This document shows, piece after piece, positions 1 to 8,902 of a stretch of DNA of 64,000 nucleotides. Each line of letters begins with the position of its first letter. Within the stretch, counting starts at the first letter, position 1. Made by a program: the position numbers and the translations under genes. Under the pieces are notes generated by a model. It was not told the origin of the DNA and did no database searches. It saw only the letters and a program-made list of their open reading frames with translations. Where the stretch lies: NCBI GenBank assembly GCA_946122785.1, contig CAMGYJ010000011.1:806001-870000 (forward strand), read 5' to 3'. This DNA is from Linum tenue. Lineage: Eukaryota > Streptophyta > Magnoliopsida > Malpighiales > Linaceae.

Positions 1-2659
1 GCAGATCACGGAATCAGGCCGAGCCTATTCTCCACCGATAACGAAGTCTATTGATCCTATTCTATACGGATAATAAGTCCATTAAGCAGCGATTTGGGCC
101 AATTAATTTTCGGATTGCATTTTCGTAATTTTTTGGGCGACGAAAGGCCATTTTCTTTCGATTTTGAAGGCTACAGATCACGGATTCGGCATGAGGCTAT
201 TCTTCAACGATTATTAAATCCATTAATCGCCGATTTGGGCGAATTTATTCTGTGCCCATTTTTGGCAGATTCCAAAGGGGTACCATCACAGATTTTGGGC
301 GATTTTTCCGAAATGTCTTTTTCTTTCGATTCTTGAGGCTGCAGATCACGGAATCAGGCATAGCCTATTCTCCACCGATAATGAAGTCTATTGATCCTAT
401 TCTCCACGGATGATAAGTCCATTAAGCACCAATTTGGACCAATTTATTTTCGTATGGCATTTTCGTAATTTTTTGGGCGACGAAAGGCCATTTTCTTTGG
501 ATTTTAAAGGCTACAAATCGCGGATTCGGCCTGAGGCTATTCTTCAACGATGATTAAGTCCATTAAGCACCGATTTGGGCGTATTTATTCCGAATCCATT
601 TTTGGACGATTCCAAAGGGGTACCATTACAGATTTCTAGCGATTTTTCCGAAATGCCATTTTCTTTCCATTTTGGAGGCTGCAGATCACGAAATCAGGCC
701 GAGCCTATTTTCCATCGATAATGAAGTCTATTGATCCTATTCTCCACGGATGATAAGTCCACTAAGCACCGATTTGGGCCAATTTATTTTCGGATGGCAT
801 TTTCATAATTTTTTGGGCGACAAAAGGCCATTTTCGTTGGATTTTGAAGGCTACAGATCACGGATTCGGCATGAGCCTATTCTTCAAAGATGATTAAATC
901 CATTAAGTGTTTATTTGGGCGAATTTATTCCGGGCCCATTTTCGCAGATTCCAAAGGGGTACCATCACAGATTTCGAGCGATATTTCCGAGATGCCATTT
1001 TCTTTCAATTTTGGAGGTTGCATATCACGGAATCAGGCCGAGCCTATTTTCCACCGATAATGAAGTCTATTGATCCTATCCTATACGGATGATAAGTCAA
1101 TTAAGCAGCGATTTGGGCAAATTTATTTTCGGATGGCATTTTCGTAATTTTTTGGGCGACGAAAGTCCATTTTCTTTGGATTTTGAAGGCTACAGATCAC
1201 GGATTCGGCATGAGGTTATTCTTCAACGATGATTAAATCCATTAAGCGCCGATTTGGGCGAATTTATTCTATGCCCATTTTTGGCAGATTCCAAAGGGGT
1301 ACCATCCCAAATTTCGGGCGATTTTTCTGAAATGCCATATTCTTTCTATTATGGAGGCTGCAGATCATGGAATTAGGCCGAGCCTATTCTCCACCGATAT
1401 TGAAGTCTATTGATCCTATTCTCCACGGATGATAATTCCATTAAGCACCGATTTGGGCCAATTTATTTTCGGATGACATTTTCGTAATTTTTTGGGCGAC
1501 GAAAGGCCATTTTCTTTGGATTTTGAAAGCTCCAGATCACGGATTCGGCCTGAGGCTATTCTTCAACGATGATTAAGTCCATTAAGCGCCAATTTGGGTG
1601 AATTTATTATGGGCCCATTTTTGGCAGATTCCAAAGGGGTACCATCACAGATTTCGGGCGATTTTTCCGAAATGCCGTTTTCCTTCGATTCTGGAGGCTG
1701 TAGATCACGGAATCAGGCCTAGCCTATTCTCCATCGATAATGAAGTCTATTGATCCTATTATCCACGGATGATAAGTCCATTAAGCACCGATTTGGGCCA
1801 ATTAATTTTCGGATGGCATTTTCGTAATTTTTTGGGCGACATAATGCCATTTTCTTTGGATTTTGTAGGTTACTGATCACGGATTCGGCTTGAGGCTATT
1901 CTTCAACGATGATTAAGTCCATTAAGCGCCGATTTGGGAGAATTTATTTCGGGTTCATTTTTGGCAGATTCCAAAGGGGTACCATCACAATTTTCGGGCG
2001 ATTTTTCCGAAATGCCATTTTCTTTCGATTCTGGAGGCTGCAGATCACGGAATCAAGCCGAGCCCATTCTCCACTGATAATGAAGTCTATTGATCCTATT
2101 CTCCATGGATGATAAGTATATTAAGCACCAATTTGGGCGAATTTATTTTCTGATGGCATTTTTCGTAATTTTTTGGCGACGAAAGGCCATTTTCTTTGGA
2201 TTTTGAAGGCTACGGATTGTGGATTCGGCTTGAGGCTATTCTTCACGATGATTAAATCCATTAAGCGTTTATTTGGGCGAATTTATTCCAGGCCAATTTT
2301 TGGCACATTCCAATGGGGTACCATCACAAATTTCATCGATTTTATCGAAATGGCATTTTCTTTCGATTCTGGAGGTTGCAGATCACGGAATCAGGTCGAG
2401 CCTATTCTCCACCGATAATGAAGTCTATTGATCCTATTCTCCATGGATGATAAGTCCATTAAGCACCGATTCGGGCCAATTTATTTTTGGATGGCATTTT
2501 CGTAATTTTTTGGGCGACAAAAGGCCATTTTCTTTGGATTTTAAAGGCTACAGATCACGGATTCGGCATGAGGCTATTCTTCAAAGATGATTAAATCCAT
2601 TAAGCGTTTATTTGGGCGAATTTATTTCGGGCCCATTTTCGCAGATTCCAAAGGGGTAC
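1..2659 (+). repeat. 340-bp satellite array, left block (about 7.8 monomers)
   Basis: Head-to-tail monomers of about 340 bp. The start motif GATGATTAAATCCATTAAGC or a variant recurs near 208, 549, 889, 1228, 1567, 1907, 2246 and 2586. Each monomer has half A (about 200 bp, with the conserved GGGGTACCATCAC and GAGGCTGCAGATCAC) and half B (about 140 bp, with GGATGGCATTTTCGTAATTT). Monomers differ from each other at many scattered positions. The monomer at 2173-2418 is a distinctive variant (TTCACGATGATTAAATCC, then GGCACATTCCAATGGGGTAC) that reappears only near 24.0, 24.7, 30.9 and 32.6 kb. The block stops abruptly at the LTR element, inside half A right after GGGGTAC. Short open frames here are repeat by-products. 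The satellite family itself is not one I can name. Confidence 0.97.
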
Positions 2660-3017
2660 TGATGACTCGATATTTGCACATGTTTTCCCCTTTGTTTCTT
2701 TATCGTTTAAGCTTGCATTATCGCTTCTTTGGCCTATTTTACGCTAGGTTGTGTTCCTTTGTCACATTTCAGGCCCTAGCACATAAAGTGAATCATAGGC
2801 GCAAGTTTCAAGTCAATCAGAGATCAATTGGCGATTAGGGAGAAGAAACTCGGTCATGACCTGAAGAAGAATGGATTTCTACCTCACTTTATGGACAAAT
2901 AATCAGGCAAGCTTATGAAAAGAAAGAGGATGAGACTACGAGCGTCTGGGTTCAAACGGCGACTGATTTGGAGTCCGAACGAGGGAGAAACGAAGCTTTG
3001 AACAGGAGAGGAGGAAG

Positions 3018-3069
3018 AATTACGGGCAGGAGAATTACGACCGTAATTTGGCCTCCCATGCCCGTAATT
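3018..3069 (+). other. LTR hairpin 1 (nested inverted repeat)
   Basis: Outer arms AATTACGGGCA (3018-3028) and TGCCCGTAATT (3059-3069) are perfect complements. They enclose inner arms AATTACG (3033-3039) and CGTAATT (3042-3048) around a 2-base loop. A GGAG/CTCC pairing lies between them. The same structure is at 7157-7208 in the second LTR. Function is unknown: it could fold in the transcript or simply reflect duplicated ATTACGG-type motifs. Confidence 0.75.
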
Positions 3070-3131
3070 TCACTGACGAGAGGAGCTTTGGGTGCGCTGA
3101 AACATAACCAAAACGCGTGTTTTGGGCAAAA

Positions 3132-3170
3132 TACGGGCATGGAAGAATTACGACCGTAATTCAGCCCGTA
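3132..3170 (+). other. LTR hairpin 2 (nested inverted repeat)
   Basis: Outer arms TACGGGC (3132-3138) and GCCCGTA (3164-3170) surround inner arms GAATTACG (3145-3152) and CGTAATTC (3155-3162). The motif set is the same as in hairpin 1, about 100 bp upstream. In the second LTR (7271-7309) the central pair is AT instead of AC, which makes the inner 18 bp a perfect palindrome. Confidence 0.75.
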
Positions 3171-4095
3171 ATTCGCCCAGAATCGGGTTTTTGAGGCAGA
3201 TTCGAGCCAAAGGAAAGGGAGAGCTGGGTTTTGGTTCCCAAACACCCAAGGGACGAACCCTAGAGAGAGAGAGCGACTTGAGAACATTCTTGGAGCTATT
3301 TTGGAGGATTTCTTCGCCATTGGAGCTCGGGAATCAAGCTTGGAGATGGAGATTGAAGATCTAGATCAGATTTCTGCAGTCTCTCTCTTCTCTATGGAGT
3401 AACTTCCCTTCACTTAGGTTTTGAGGAACCCTAGTTCCATGTGTTAGGATCTTTCTTGTATGAAGTTTTGGATGCTATATTGTTTGATTATAATCGATTG
3501 AGGCATGATTTATTGAGTCAATTGAATCTTGATCAAATTCTCTTGATTTCTGCTTTAACCTATGATAGATAGAATCTGATTAGGTTAAGAGAGCTTCCTT
3601 GATTGATAGTGGTGAATTGGTTGTGCGAGAGTCAATCAATTCACTGCTTTGTACTGGAATTCATTCTAGTAGTGGAGTTCTGTGTTCATAGCCTCAGCTT
3701 TCTATCCTGGTGAAGACTAGTCGTCTGCCGGGTAGTTTGACTGAGAGGGCTTGGTCAGCTTAAGAGATTCCAAGCTAATTTAGGATCTTCCGCAGTTTAA
3801 TCATCAGTAGATCAACCAAAGGTAATTGCAACTTGGACCTAATTGAGGAGCTAGGGGGAATCATACCTAAGTGAGTTCCCAAACTGTAATTAGTAGTTTT
3901 ACTTAGTTTAGTTAGTAGAGTAGTTTAGTTAATCAATCCTTAATCTAGTTTGCTAGATAATGAACTGAAGCTGAGTAATAGTAACTCTAGAGACCCGTGG
4001 ATTCGATATTTATTACTTGTGCCACTATACTGCAGTCCCTTTCATTGGTTACACTTGGCCATTGTTAGGTGTTGTGTTTTAGCGTGTCAAGTTTT

Positions 4096-4113
4096 TGACG
4101 CCGTTGCCGGGGA
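4096..4113 (+). promoter_or_regulatory. Primer-binding site, tRNA-Asp type, one mismatch
   Basis: TGACGCCGTTGCCGGGGA lies 6 bases after the LTR end. It is complementary to the 3' end of plant tRNA-Asp including CCA, except for A in place of G at the third base. The second copy at 8235-8252 is a perfect match, so this copy carries the mutation. In a live element this site primes minus-strand DNA synthesis. Confidence 0.88.
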
Positions 4114-4231
4114 CTTTCTAGATTATTAGGAAAGGCAGAAGTTTGTTACTTTAGCGTTTTTTCTTTTCTTTTCTTTTCCACCCTTGCTTTTCACTTGGGT
4201 GTTTTTGTTTCTGTTGGTGCAGATTTGAATC
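4114..4231 (+). other. Retrotransposon leader between PBS and gag-like frame
   Basis: About 120 bp of untranslated leader. It is T-rich in its second half (repeated TTTTCTTTTC near 4160-4180, then TTTTTGTTTCTGTTGGTGCAG ending at 4222). The pyrimidine tract followed by GTGCAG resembles a plant 3' splice acceptor ten bases before the ATG at 4232. Splicing is only an inference, since no matching donor was identified. Confidence 0.6.
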
Positions 4232-5423
4232 ATGGATCCTCATGGCTTCTCCAATCATTGGGGGTATCCACCACCATTCGAGTGGTATTACCCTGAGACT
4301 CCCTGGAGCAATCAAGGAGGAGAAGACTATGGATTCGGATTCCAGTACCAACCCCCTTACTACAGAGAACAACCGGACCCCTGGGCATATCAAGAACAAC
4401 CTCATTACCAAGAAGAATTTCTCCCACAACCAGAAGGGCTATCGGAGCTGGAGTTACCCATGGCGGCCTTCACGGGCTCATTCTGCAGAGCCATGCTACA
4501 CTCCACAGCCAGATCCAAACTGTGAATTGAGGCTTCTCATTGAGCAGTTTGCTCTAGACAGTGAGAGATCATGTGCCAGGATGGATCTTTGTACTCAGGC
4601 CTATCGTGAAACAGAGGAGATCCTCCTGAGCCTTAAGAAGAGCGTCGATGATCTTGAACGATCTTGTGCACAACCTGCTCCAGATCACCCTTCTGCTACC
4701 ATACTAGAGGAGGAGGAGGAAGTAGAAGGGTACAAAGACATTGTGGAGCAAACAGAAGTTATCACGGAGAGCTCCAGTGAAGATCATGATCAAGAATGTC
4801 CTGTCGTAGCCGACCACCCCTTCCCACATCCCACACCGAGCTTTGAAGAGGTGGGCATGAGTGAGGAGATGCAAGAAGATCTCATGAAAGAAATTGCTTG
4901 GCAACTTGCTCTCCAATCCGTGCTAGAAGAAGAAGAGCAAGAAAGGGTGCAGAAAGAAGTTGTGGAGGATGACGAAAGTGAAGCAGAAGGAGTTCTTGAT
5001 CATTTCCCAGGGGTGATACCACATGAAGAAGAAAGGGGGGTTGAAGAAGCAATTGGTGTCCAGGCTGAGGACGGAGTTGAGGTGGAAGAGGCCTGCACCG
5101 GCCATGAGTTACATTTGATATCTCCACCAAACTTCGAGGAACTACTTAGCAAGGACCCATTTGCAGTGTCTCTTTGCCAGACCAAGGCCACATCGACATC
5201 GGTCCCTCTTGGTGGACGTGATGGTGGCCAATCGATGCTGTCATATCTGGTTTGGGGCAATGAGACGAGAGAAGAGAAGAAGAGGTCTCGAGGGTGGAGA
5301 CTTCATCTGCATCAAGTGCATGAGCCTTCATCACCTGCCACACCACATGCTCGTGACTTGAGACTCCACCTCATCGACGAGAACCTCAACTTCAAAGAGG
5401 TTCTGGGGTGGACCGAAATTTAG
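4232..5423 (+). pseudogene. gag-like ORF of the LTR element, split over two frames
   Basis: The first ATG after the leader (4232) opens a frame rich in Tyr, Pro and Gln (MDPHGFSNHWGYPPP..., then QPPYYREQPDPWAYQEQPHY), the composition expected of a plant gag amino terminus. This frame stops at 4523-4525. The neighbouring frame, open from 4242 to the stop at 5421-5423, becomes protein-like from about 4435. It contains a helical stretch (LIEQFALDSERSCARMDLC, then ETEEILLSLKKSVDDLE), long acidic runs (LEEEEEVEG, SVLEEEEQERVQKE), and an ELHLISPPNFEELLSKDPFA segment. The likely product therefore needs a shift between the frames around 4430-4450. The second copy (8371 onward) has the same split, so the shift predates the duplication. 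No zinc knuckle and no pol motif are visible. It could instead be a degenerate leader ORF plus a second real ORF. Confidence 0.65.
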
Positions 5424-6795
5424 GAGCCATCGTCCGGCTCACGACGTGAAAGAAGCGCTTGTTGGGAGGCAACCCAACCAGTCGGTTTGCATTTATTTCT
5501 CTATTTCTCCTCGGTTGAGTCAGTTTTGTTCTTTGATTTTAGAGTCAATAACTCAACCTTTGTGAGATTTTGTGGGGTGTTTGTGTTTCGACTACGCTCT
5601 CCTCCTAGAATGCACCGCCTGCCCCATCCACCATCATTCACCCTTGATCTGGTAACTTCGTTCTACCCTCCTTATCTTTCCTCCATTGAGGACAATGTCG
5701 TGCTTAAGTGTGGGGGGTGTTCGATTATGTATGCGGGTGAATGTTTGGCTGTTTGTGTGCTTGGAGCCTAGTTCACTGTCCAAATTTTTAAATTTGAGGG
5801 CTCCAAGTACGTGTCTCCATGCAAATTGTCTGCTCAGTATGCTTTGAATTGACAGTCTCTGTAGTAATGTGCAACCTAGGGAGGTAGTGTAGCACTATGG
5901 AGGATGTTGAAGTATAAGATTTTTCCTATCTAGCTCTCTGCTGTGTCAGTTGATTTTGTGAATTAGTGGAGCTAAGACCGTTGAATTCATGTGGTAATGT
6001 GGACTCTGTTTGAATTGTGTTATGGACTCGTGTATTGAACAGGGTGCTCATGTGGGAAATGAAAAGCAGTTGGTCCTCCATGTCGAAATCATCAAAAATA
6101 TTAAACATGGGGTAAGCCCAACGTGTGTGGCACCGTTCATTGCACAAATTCGGGTTTTGGAGGAGATTTTAGTGATCCTTAGTGGGGTACTCCTACAAGG
6201 TGAAGCTAAGCTGTCTCTAGTACAAGTAAAACTTCCACCCGTTGAACGGGTTGCCTACTTGAGGATGTGTTTTTAAGGGCACGGATAGAGCTTCCGACCC
6301 CCCTTAATTTCATTGACCCTCCACACGAGTTGAGGGAAAGGAGTTAAAAGAAGTACTCTGGCGAGCGCCAGATGTACAGAAATTGCTTTTGCTCGACTAA
6401 TAAGGGTCGACCGTGCAAAAGACTGCAGTTGGAACCCCACCAAATGAAAGAAAAAAATGTAAATGAAAGTGAGAAAAAGGGGTTCCAACGGTGAAATGAA
6501 GTGAAAGAGCACCCCGGTACAACGAGTCCTTGGTTGTGAATGGTGTGAGTCCCTTTATCCATGAACTGGCTGTCTTACTTCCACTTCTTCTCATGATCCT
6601 AGCTTGAGTCTAGTACTCGCATTGAGAGAGATAGGGGACGTCTTAGAAGACCAGTTGACCTCGTAAGCTGCTATATGATCTAGGAAATCCTCTACCGACG
6701 ATCGGGGTTGTTTGTTTCTATAGAGGTTTGGAGAGCTGCATTGGTTTGAGTCAGGTTTGCTTGGGGACAAGCAAACAGTTAAGTGTGGGGGGATT
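5424..6795 (+). other. 3' untranslated region of the LTR element with two polypurine-like tracts
   Basis: About 1.37 kb without a convincing reading frame. Just after the gag-like stop is a motif containing GCTTGTTGGGAGGCAACCCA (5457-5476), which I recall as common downstream of the coding region in plant Ty3/gypsy elements. Its presence right after the gag-like frame fits an internal deletion of pol. A first purine tract, AAGTGTGGGGGG (5706-5717), follows GAGGACAATGTCGTGC. A second lies immediately before LTR 2. The short open frames scattered through the region look like chance frames. Confidence 0.7.
6781..6795 (+). promoter_or_regulatory. Polypurine tract (plus-strand primer) of the LTR element
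   Basis: AAGTGTGGGGGGATT lies directly against the TGATGACTCG start of LTR 2, the expected position of the polypurine tract that primes plus-strand synthesis. An almost identical tract lies 1.1 kb upstream at 5706-5717. Confidence 0.85.
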
Positions 6796-8228
6796 TGATG
6801 ACTCGATATTTGCACATGTTTTCCCCTTTGTTTCTTGATCGTTTAAGCTTGCATTATCGCTTCTTTGGCCTATTTTACGCTAGGTTGTGTTCCTTTGTCA
6901 CATTTCAGGCCCTAGCACATAAAGTGAAGCATAGGCGCAGGTTTCAAGTCAATCAGAGATCAATTGGCGATTAGGGAGAAGAAACTCGGTCATGACCTGA
7001 AAAAGAATGGATTTCTACCTCACTTTATGGACAAATAATCAGGCAAGCTTGTTATTAAAAGAAATAGGATGAGACTACGAGCGTCTGGGTTCAAACGGCG
7101 ACTGATTTGGAGTCCGAACGAGGGAGAAACGAAGCTTTGAACAGGAGAGGAGGAAGAATTACGGGCAGGAGAATTACGACCGTAATTTGGCCTCCCATGC
7201 CCGTAATTTCACTGCCGAGAGGAGCTTTGGGTGCGCTGAAACATAACCAAAACGCGTGTTTTGGGCAAAATACGGGCATGGAAGAATTACGATCGTAATT
7301 CAGCCCGTAATTCGCCCAGAATCGGGTTTTTGAGGCAGATTCGAGCCAAAGGAAAGGGAGAGCTGGGTTTTGGTTCCCAAACACCCAAGGGACGAACCCT
7401 AGAGAGAGAGAGCGACTTGAGAACATTCTTGGAGCTATTTTGGAGGATTTCTTCGCCATTGGAGCTCGGGAATCAAGCTTGGAGATGGAGATTGAAGATC
7501 TAGATCAGATTTCTGCAGTCTCTCTCTTCTCTATGGAGTAACTTCCCTTCACTTAGGTTTTGAGGAACCCTAGTTCCATGTGTTAGGATCTTTCTTGTAT
7601 GAAGTTTTGGATGCTATATTGTTTGATTATAATCGATTGAGGCATGATTTATTGAGTCAATTGAATCTTGATCAAATTCTCTTGATTTCTGCTTTAACCT
7701 ATGATAGATAGAATCTGATTAGGTTAAGAGAGCTTCCTTGATTGATAGTGGTGAATTGGTTGTGCGAGAGTCAATCAATTCACTGCTTTGTACTGGAATT
7801 CATTCTAGTAGTGGAGTTCTGTGTTCATAGCCTCAGCTTTCTATCCTGGTGAAGACTAGTCGTCTGCCGGGTAGTTTGACTGAGAGGGCTTGGTCAGCTT
7901 AAGAGATTCCAAGCTAATTTAGGATCTTCCGCAGTTTAATCATCAGTAGATCAACCAAAGGTAATTGCAACTTGGACCTAATTGAGGAGCTAGGGGGAAT
8001 CATACCTAAGTGAGTTCCCAAACTGTAATTAGTAGTTTTACTTAGTTTAGTTAGTAGAGTAGTTTAGTTAATCAATCCTTAATCTAGTTTGCTAGATAAT
8101 GAACTGAAGCTGAGTAATAGTAACTCTAGAGACCCGTGGATTCGATATTTATTACTTGTGCCACTATACTGCAGTCCCTTTCATTGGTTACACTTGGCCA
8201 TTGTAAGGTGTTGTGTTTTAGCGTGTCA
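6796..8228 (+). repeat. LTR copy 2
   Basis: It begins TGATGACTCG, ends GTGTCA and matches LTR 1 with about ten visible differences. Upstream it has a polypurine tract, as a 3' LTR should. Downstream it has an intact PBS and leader, as a 5' LTR should, so it serves as the shared middle LTR of a tandem element. The two hairpins are at 7157-7208 and 7271-7309. Confidence 0.9.
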
Positions 8229-8234
8229 AGTTTT

Positions 8235-8252
8235 TGGCGCCGTTGCCGGGGA
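8235..8252 (+). promoter_or_regulatory. Primer-binding site, tRNA-Asp type, intact
   Basis: TGGCGCCGTTGCCGGGGA is the exact complement of the 18 bases at the 3' end of plant tRNA-Asp (CCA included). It lies 6 bases after the end of LTR 2. Confidence 0.92.
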
Positions 8253-8370
8253 CTTTCTAGATTATTAGGAAAGGCAGAAGTTTGTTACTTTAGCGTTTTT
8301 TCTTTTCTTTTCTTTTCCACCCTTGCTTTTCACTTGGGTGTTTTTGTTTCTGTTGGTGCAGATTTGAATC

Positions 8371-8781
8371 ATGGATCCTCATGGCTTCTCCAATCATTGG
8401 GGGTATCCACCACCATCCGAGTGGTATTACCCTGAGACTCCCTGGAGCAATCAAGGAGGAGAAGACTACCAACCCCCTTACTACGGAGAACAACCGGACC
8501 ACTGGGCATATCAAGAACAACCTCATTACCAAGAAGAATTTCTCCCACAACCAGAAGGGCTATCGGAGCTGGAGTTACCCATGGCGGCCTTCACGGGCTC
8601 ATTCTGCAGAGCCATGCTACACTCCACAGCCAGATCCAAACTGTGAATTGAGGCTTCTCATTGAGCAGTTTGCTCGAGACAGTGAGAGATCATGTGCCAG
8701 GATGGATCTTTGTACTCAGGCCTATCGTGAAACAGAGGAGATCCTCCTGAGCCTTAAGAAGAGCGTCGATGATCTTGAGCG
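8371..8781 (+). pseudogene. gag-like ORF fragment, second copy, 3' truncated
   Basis: It starts with the same MDPHGFSNHWGYPPP sequence as the frame at 4232 and shows the same two-frame arrangement: Tyr/Pro/Gln-rich part in the first frame to a stop at 8644-8646, then CELRLLIEQFARDSERSC and LLSLKKSVDDLE in the neighbouring frame. An in-frame 18-bp loss removes six residues (after GGEDY) in the first part. The reading is cut at SVDDLER, where the element joins satellite DNA; the last codons before the stop at 8792-8794 come from satellite. It cannot make a complete product. Confidence 0.75.
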
Positions 8782-8902
8782 TCTATTGATCTGATTCTCC
8801 ACAGATAATAAGTCCATTAAGCACCGATTTGGGGCAAATTTTGTTTTTGGATGCAATTTTGTAATTTTTTGGTCGACAAAAGGCCATTTTCCTCGGATTA
8901 AG

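Larger units (their letters stand above)
2660..4089 (+). repeat. LTR copy 1 (5' LTR)
   Basis: It begins TGATGACTCG and ends GTGTCA, the TG...CA ends expected of an LTR. It matches 6796-8228 almost throughout. Differences by eye include the GAATCATAGG/GAAGCATAGG site near 2790, a small indel near 2915, ACTGACGAG/ACTGCCGAG near 3072, and TTGTTAGG/TTGTAAGG near 4062. The right end is placed just before AGTTTT and the primer-binding site. The exact terminal base is inferred from the TG/CA rule, with a few bases of uncertainty. Confidence 0.9.
2660..8781 (+). mobile_element. Composite non-autonomous LTR retrotransposon (Athila-like Ty3/gypsy), LTR-internal-LTR-truncated internal
   Basis: Two near-identical LTRs of about 1.43 kb (2660-4089 and 6796-8228) flank a 2.7-kb internal region. 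Each LTR is followed by a primer-binding site matching the 3' end of plant tRNA-Asp, a leader, and the start of a gag-like frame. The second internal copy breaks off at 8781 directly into satellite, so the right-hand LTR is missing and no target-site duplication can be paired with the left flank (GGTAC, 2655-2659). No protease, reverse transcriptase, RNase H or integrase motif is visible, so the element would depend on enzymes from a relative. The Athila-type assignment comes from the tRNA-Asp site, the long LTRs and the region after gag with a motif of the form GCTTGTTGGGAGGCAACCC. By eye the LTRs differ at only about ten positions, so insertion is recent relative to the satellite's own divergence. 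Confidence 0.9.
8229..8781 (+). mobile_element. Truncated second internal region of the LTR element
   Basis: It repeats 4090-4660 almost exactly: PBS, leader and the first part of the gag-like frame. Compared with the first copy it lacks 18 bp near 8469 (first copy about 4329-4346), a loss that keeps the frame. It ends in GATGATCTTGAGCG, and the next bases (TCTATTGATCTGATTC) are satellite in the middle of half A. There is no LTR, poly(A) or target-site duplication at this edge, so it is a deletion or recombination breakpoint. Confidence 0.9.

Noticed and set aside
2655..2659. GGTAC as a 5-bp target-site duplication for the LTR element
   Set aside because: The right LTR end is missing, so no partner copy exists. 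The GGTAC is simply the monomer's KpnI region.
2952..3364. Open frames on both strands inside the LTRs (also 7091-7503)
   Set aside because: They overlap each other and the hairpins in a non-coding LTR, lie upstream of the PBS, and contain no known motif.
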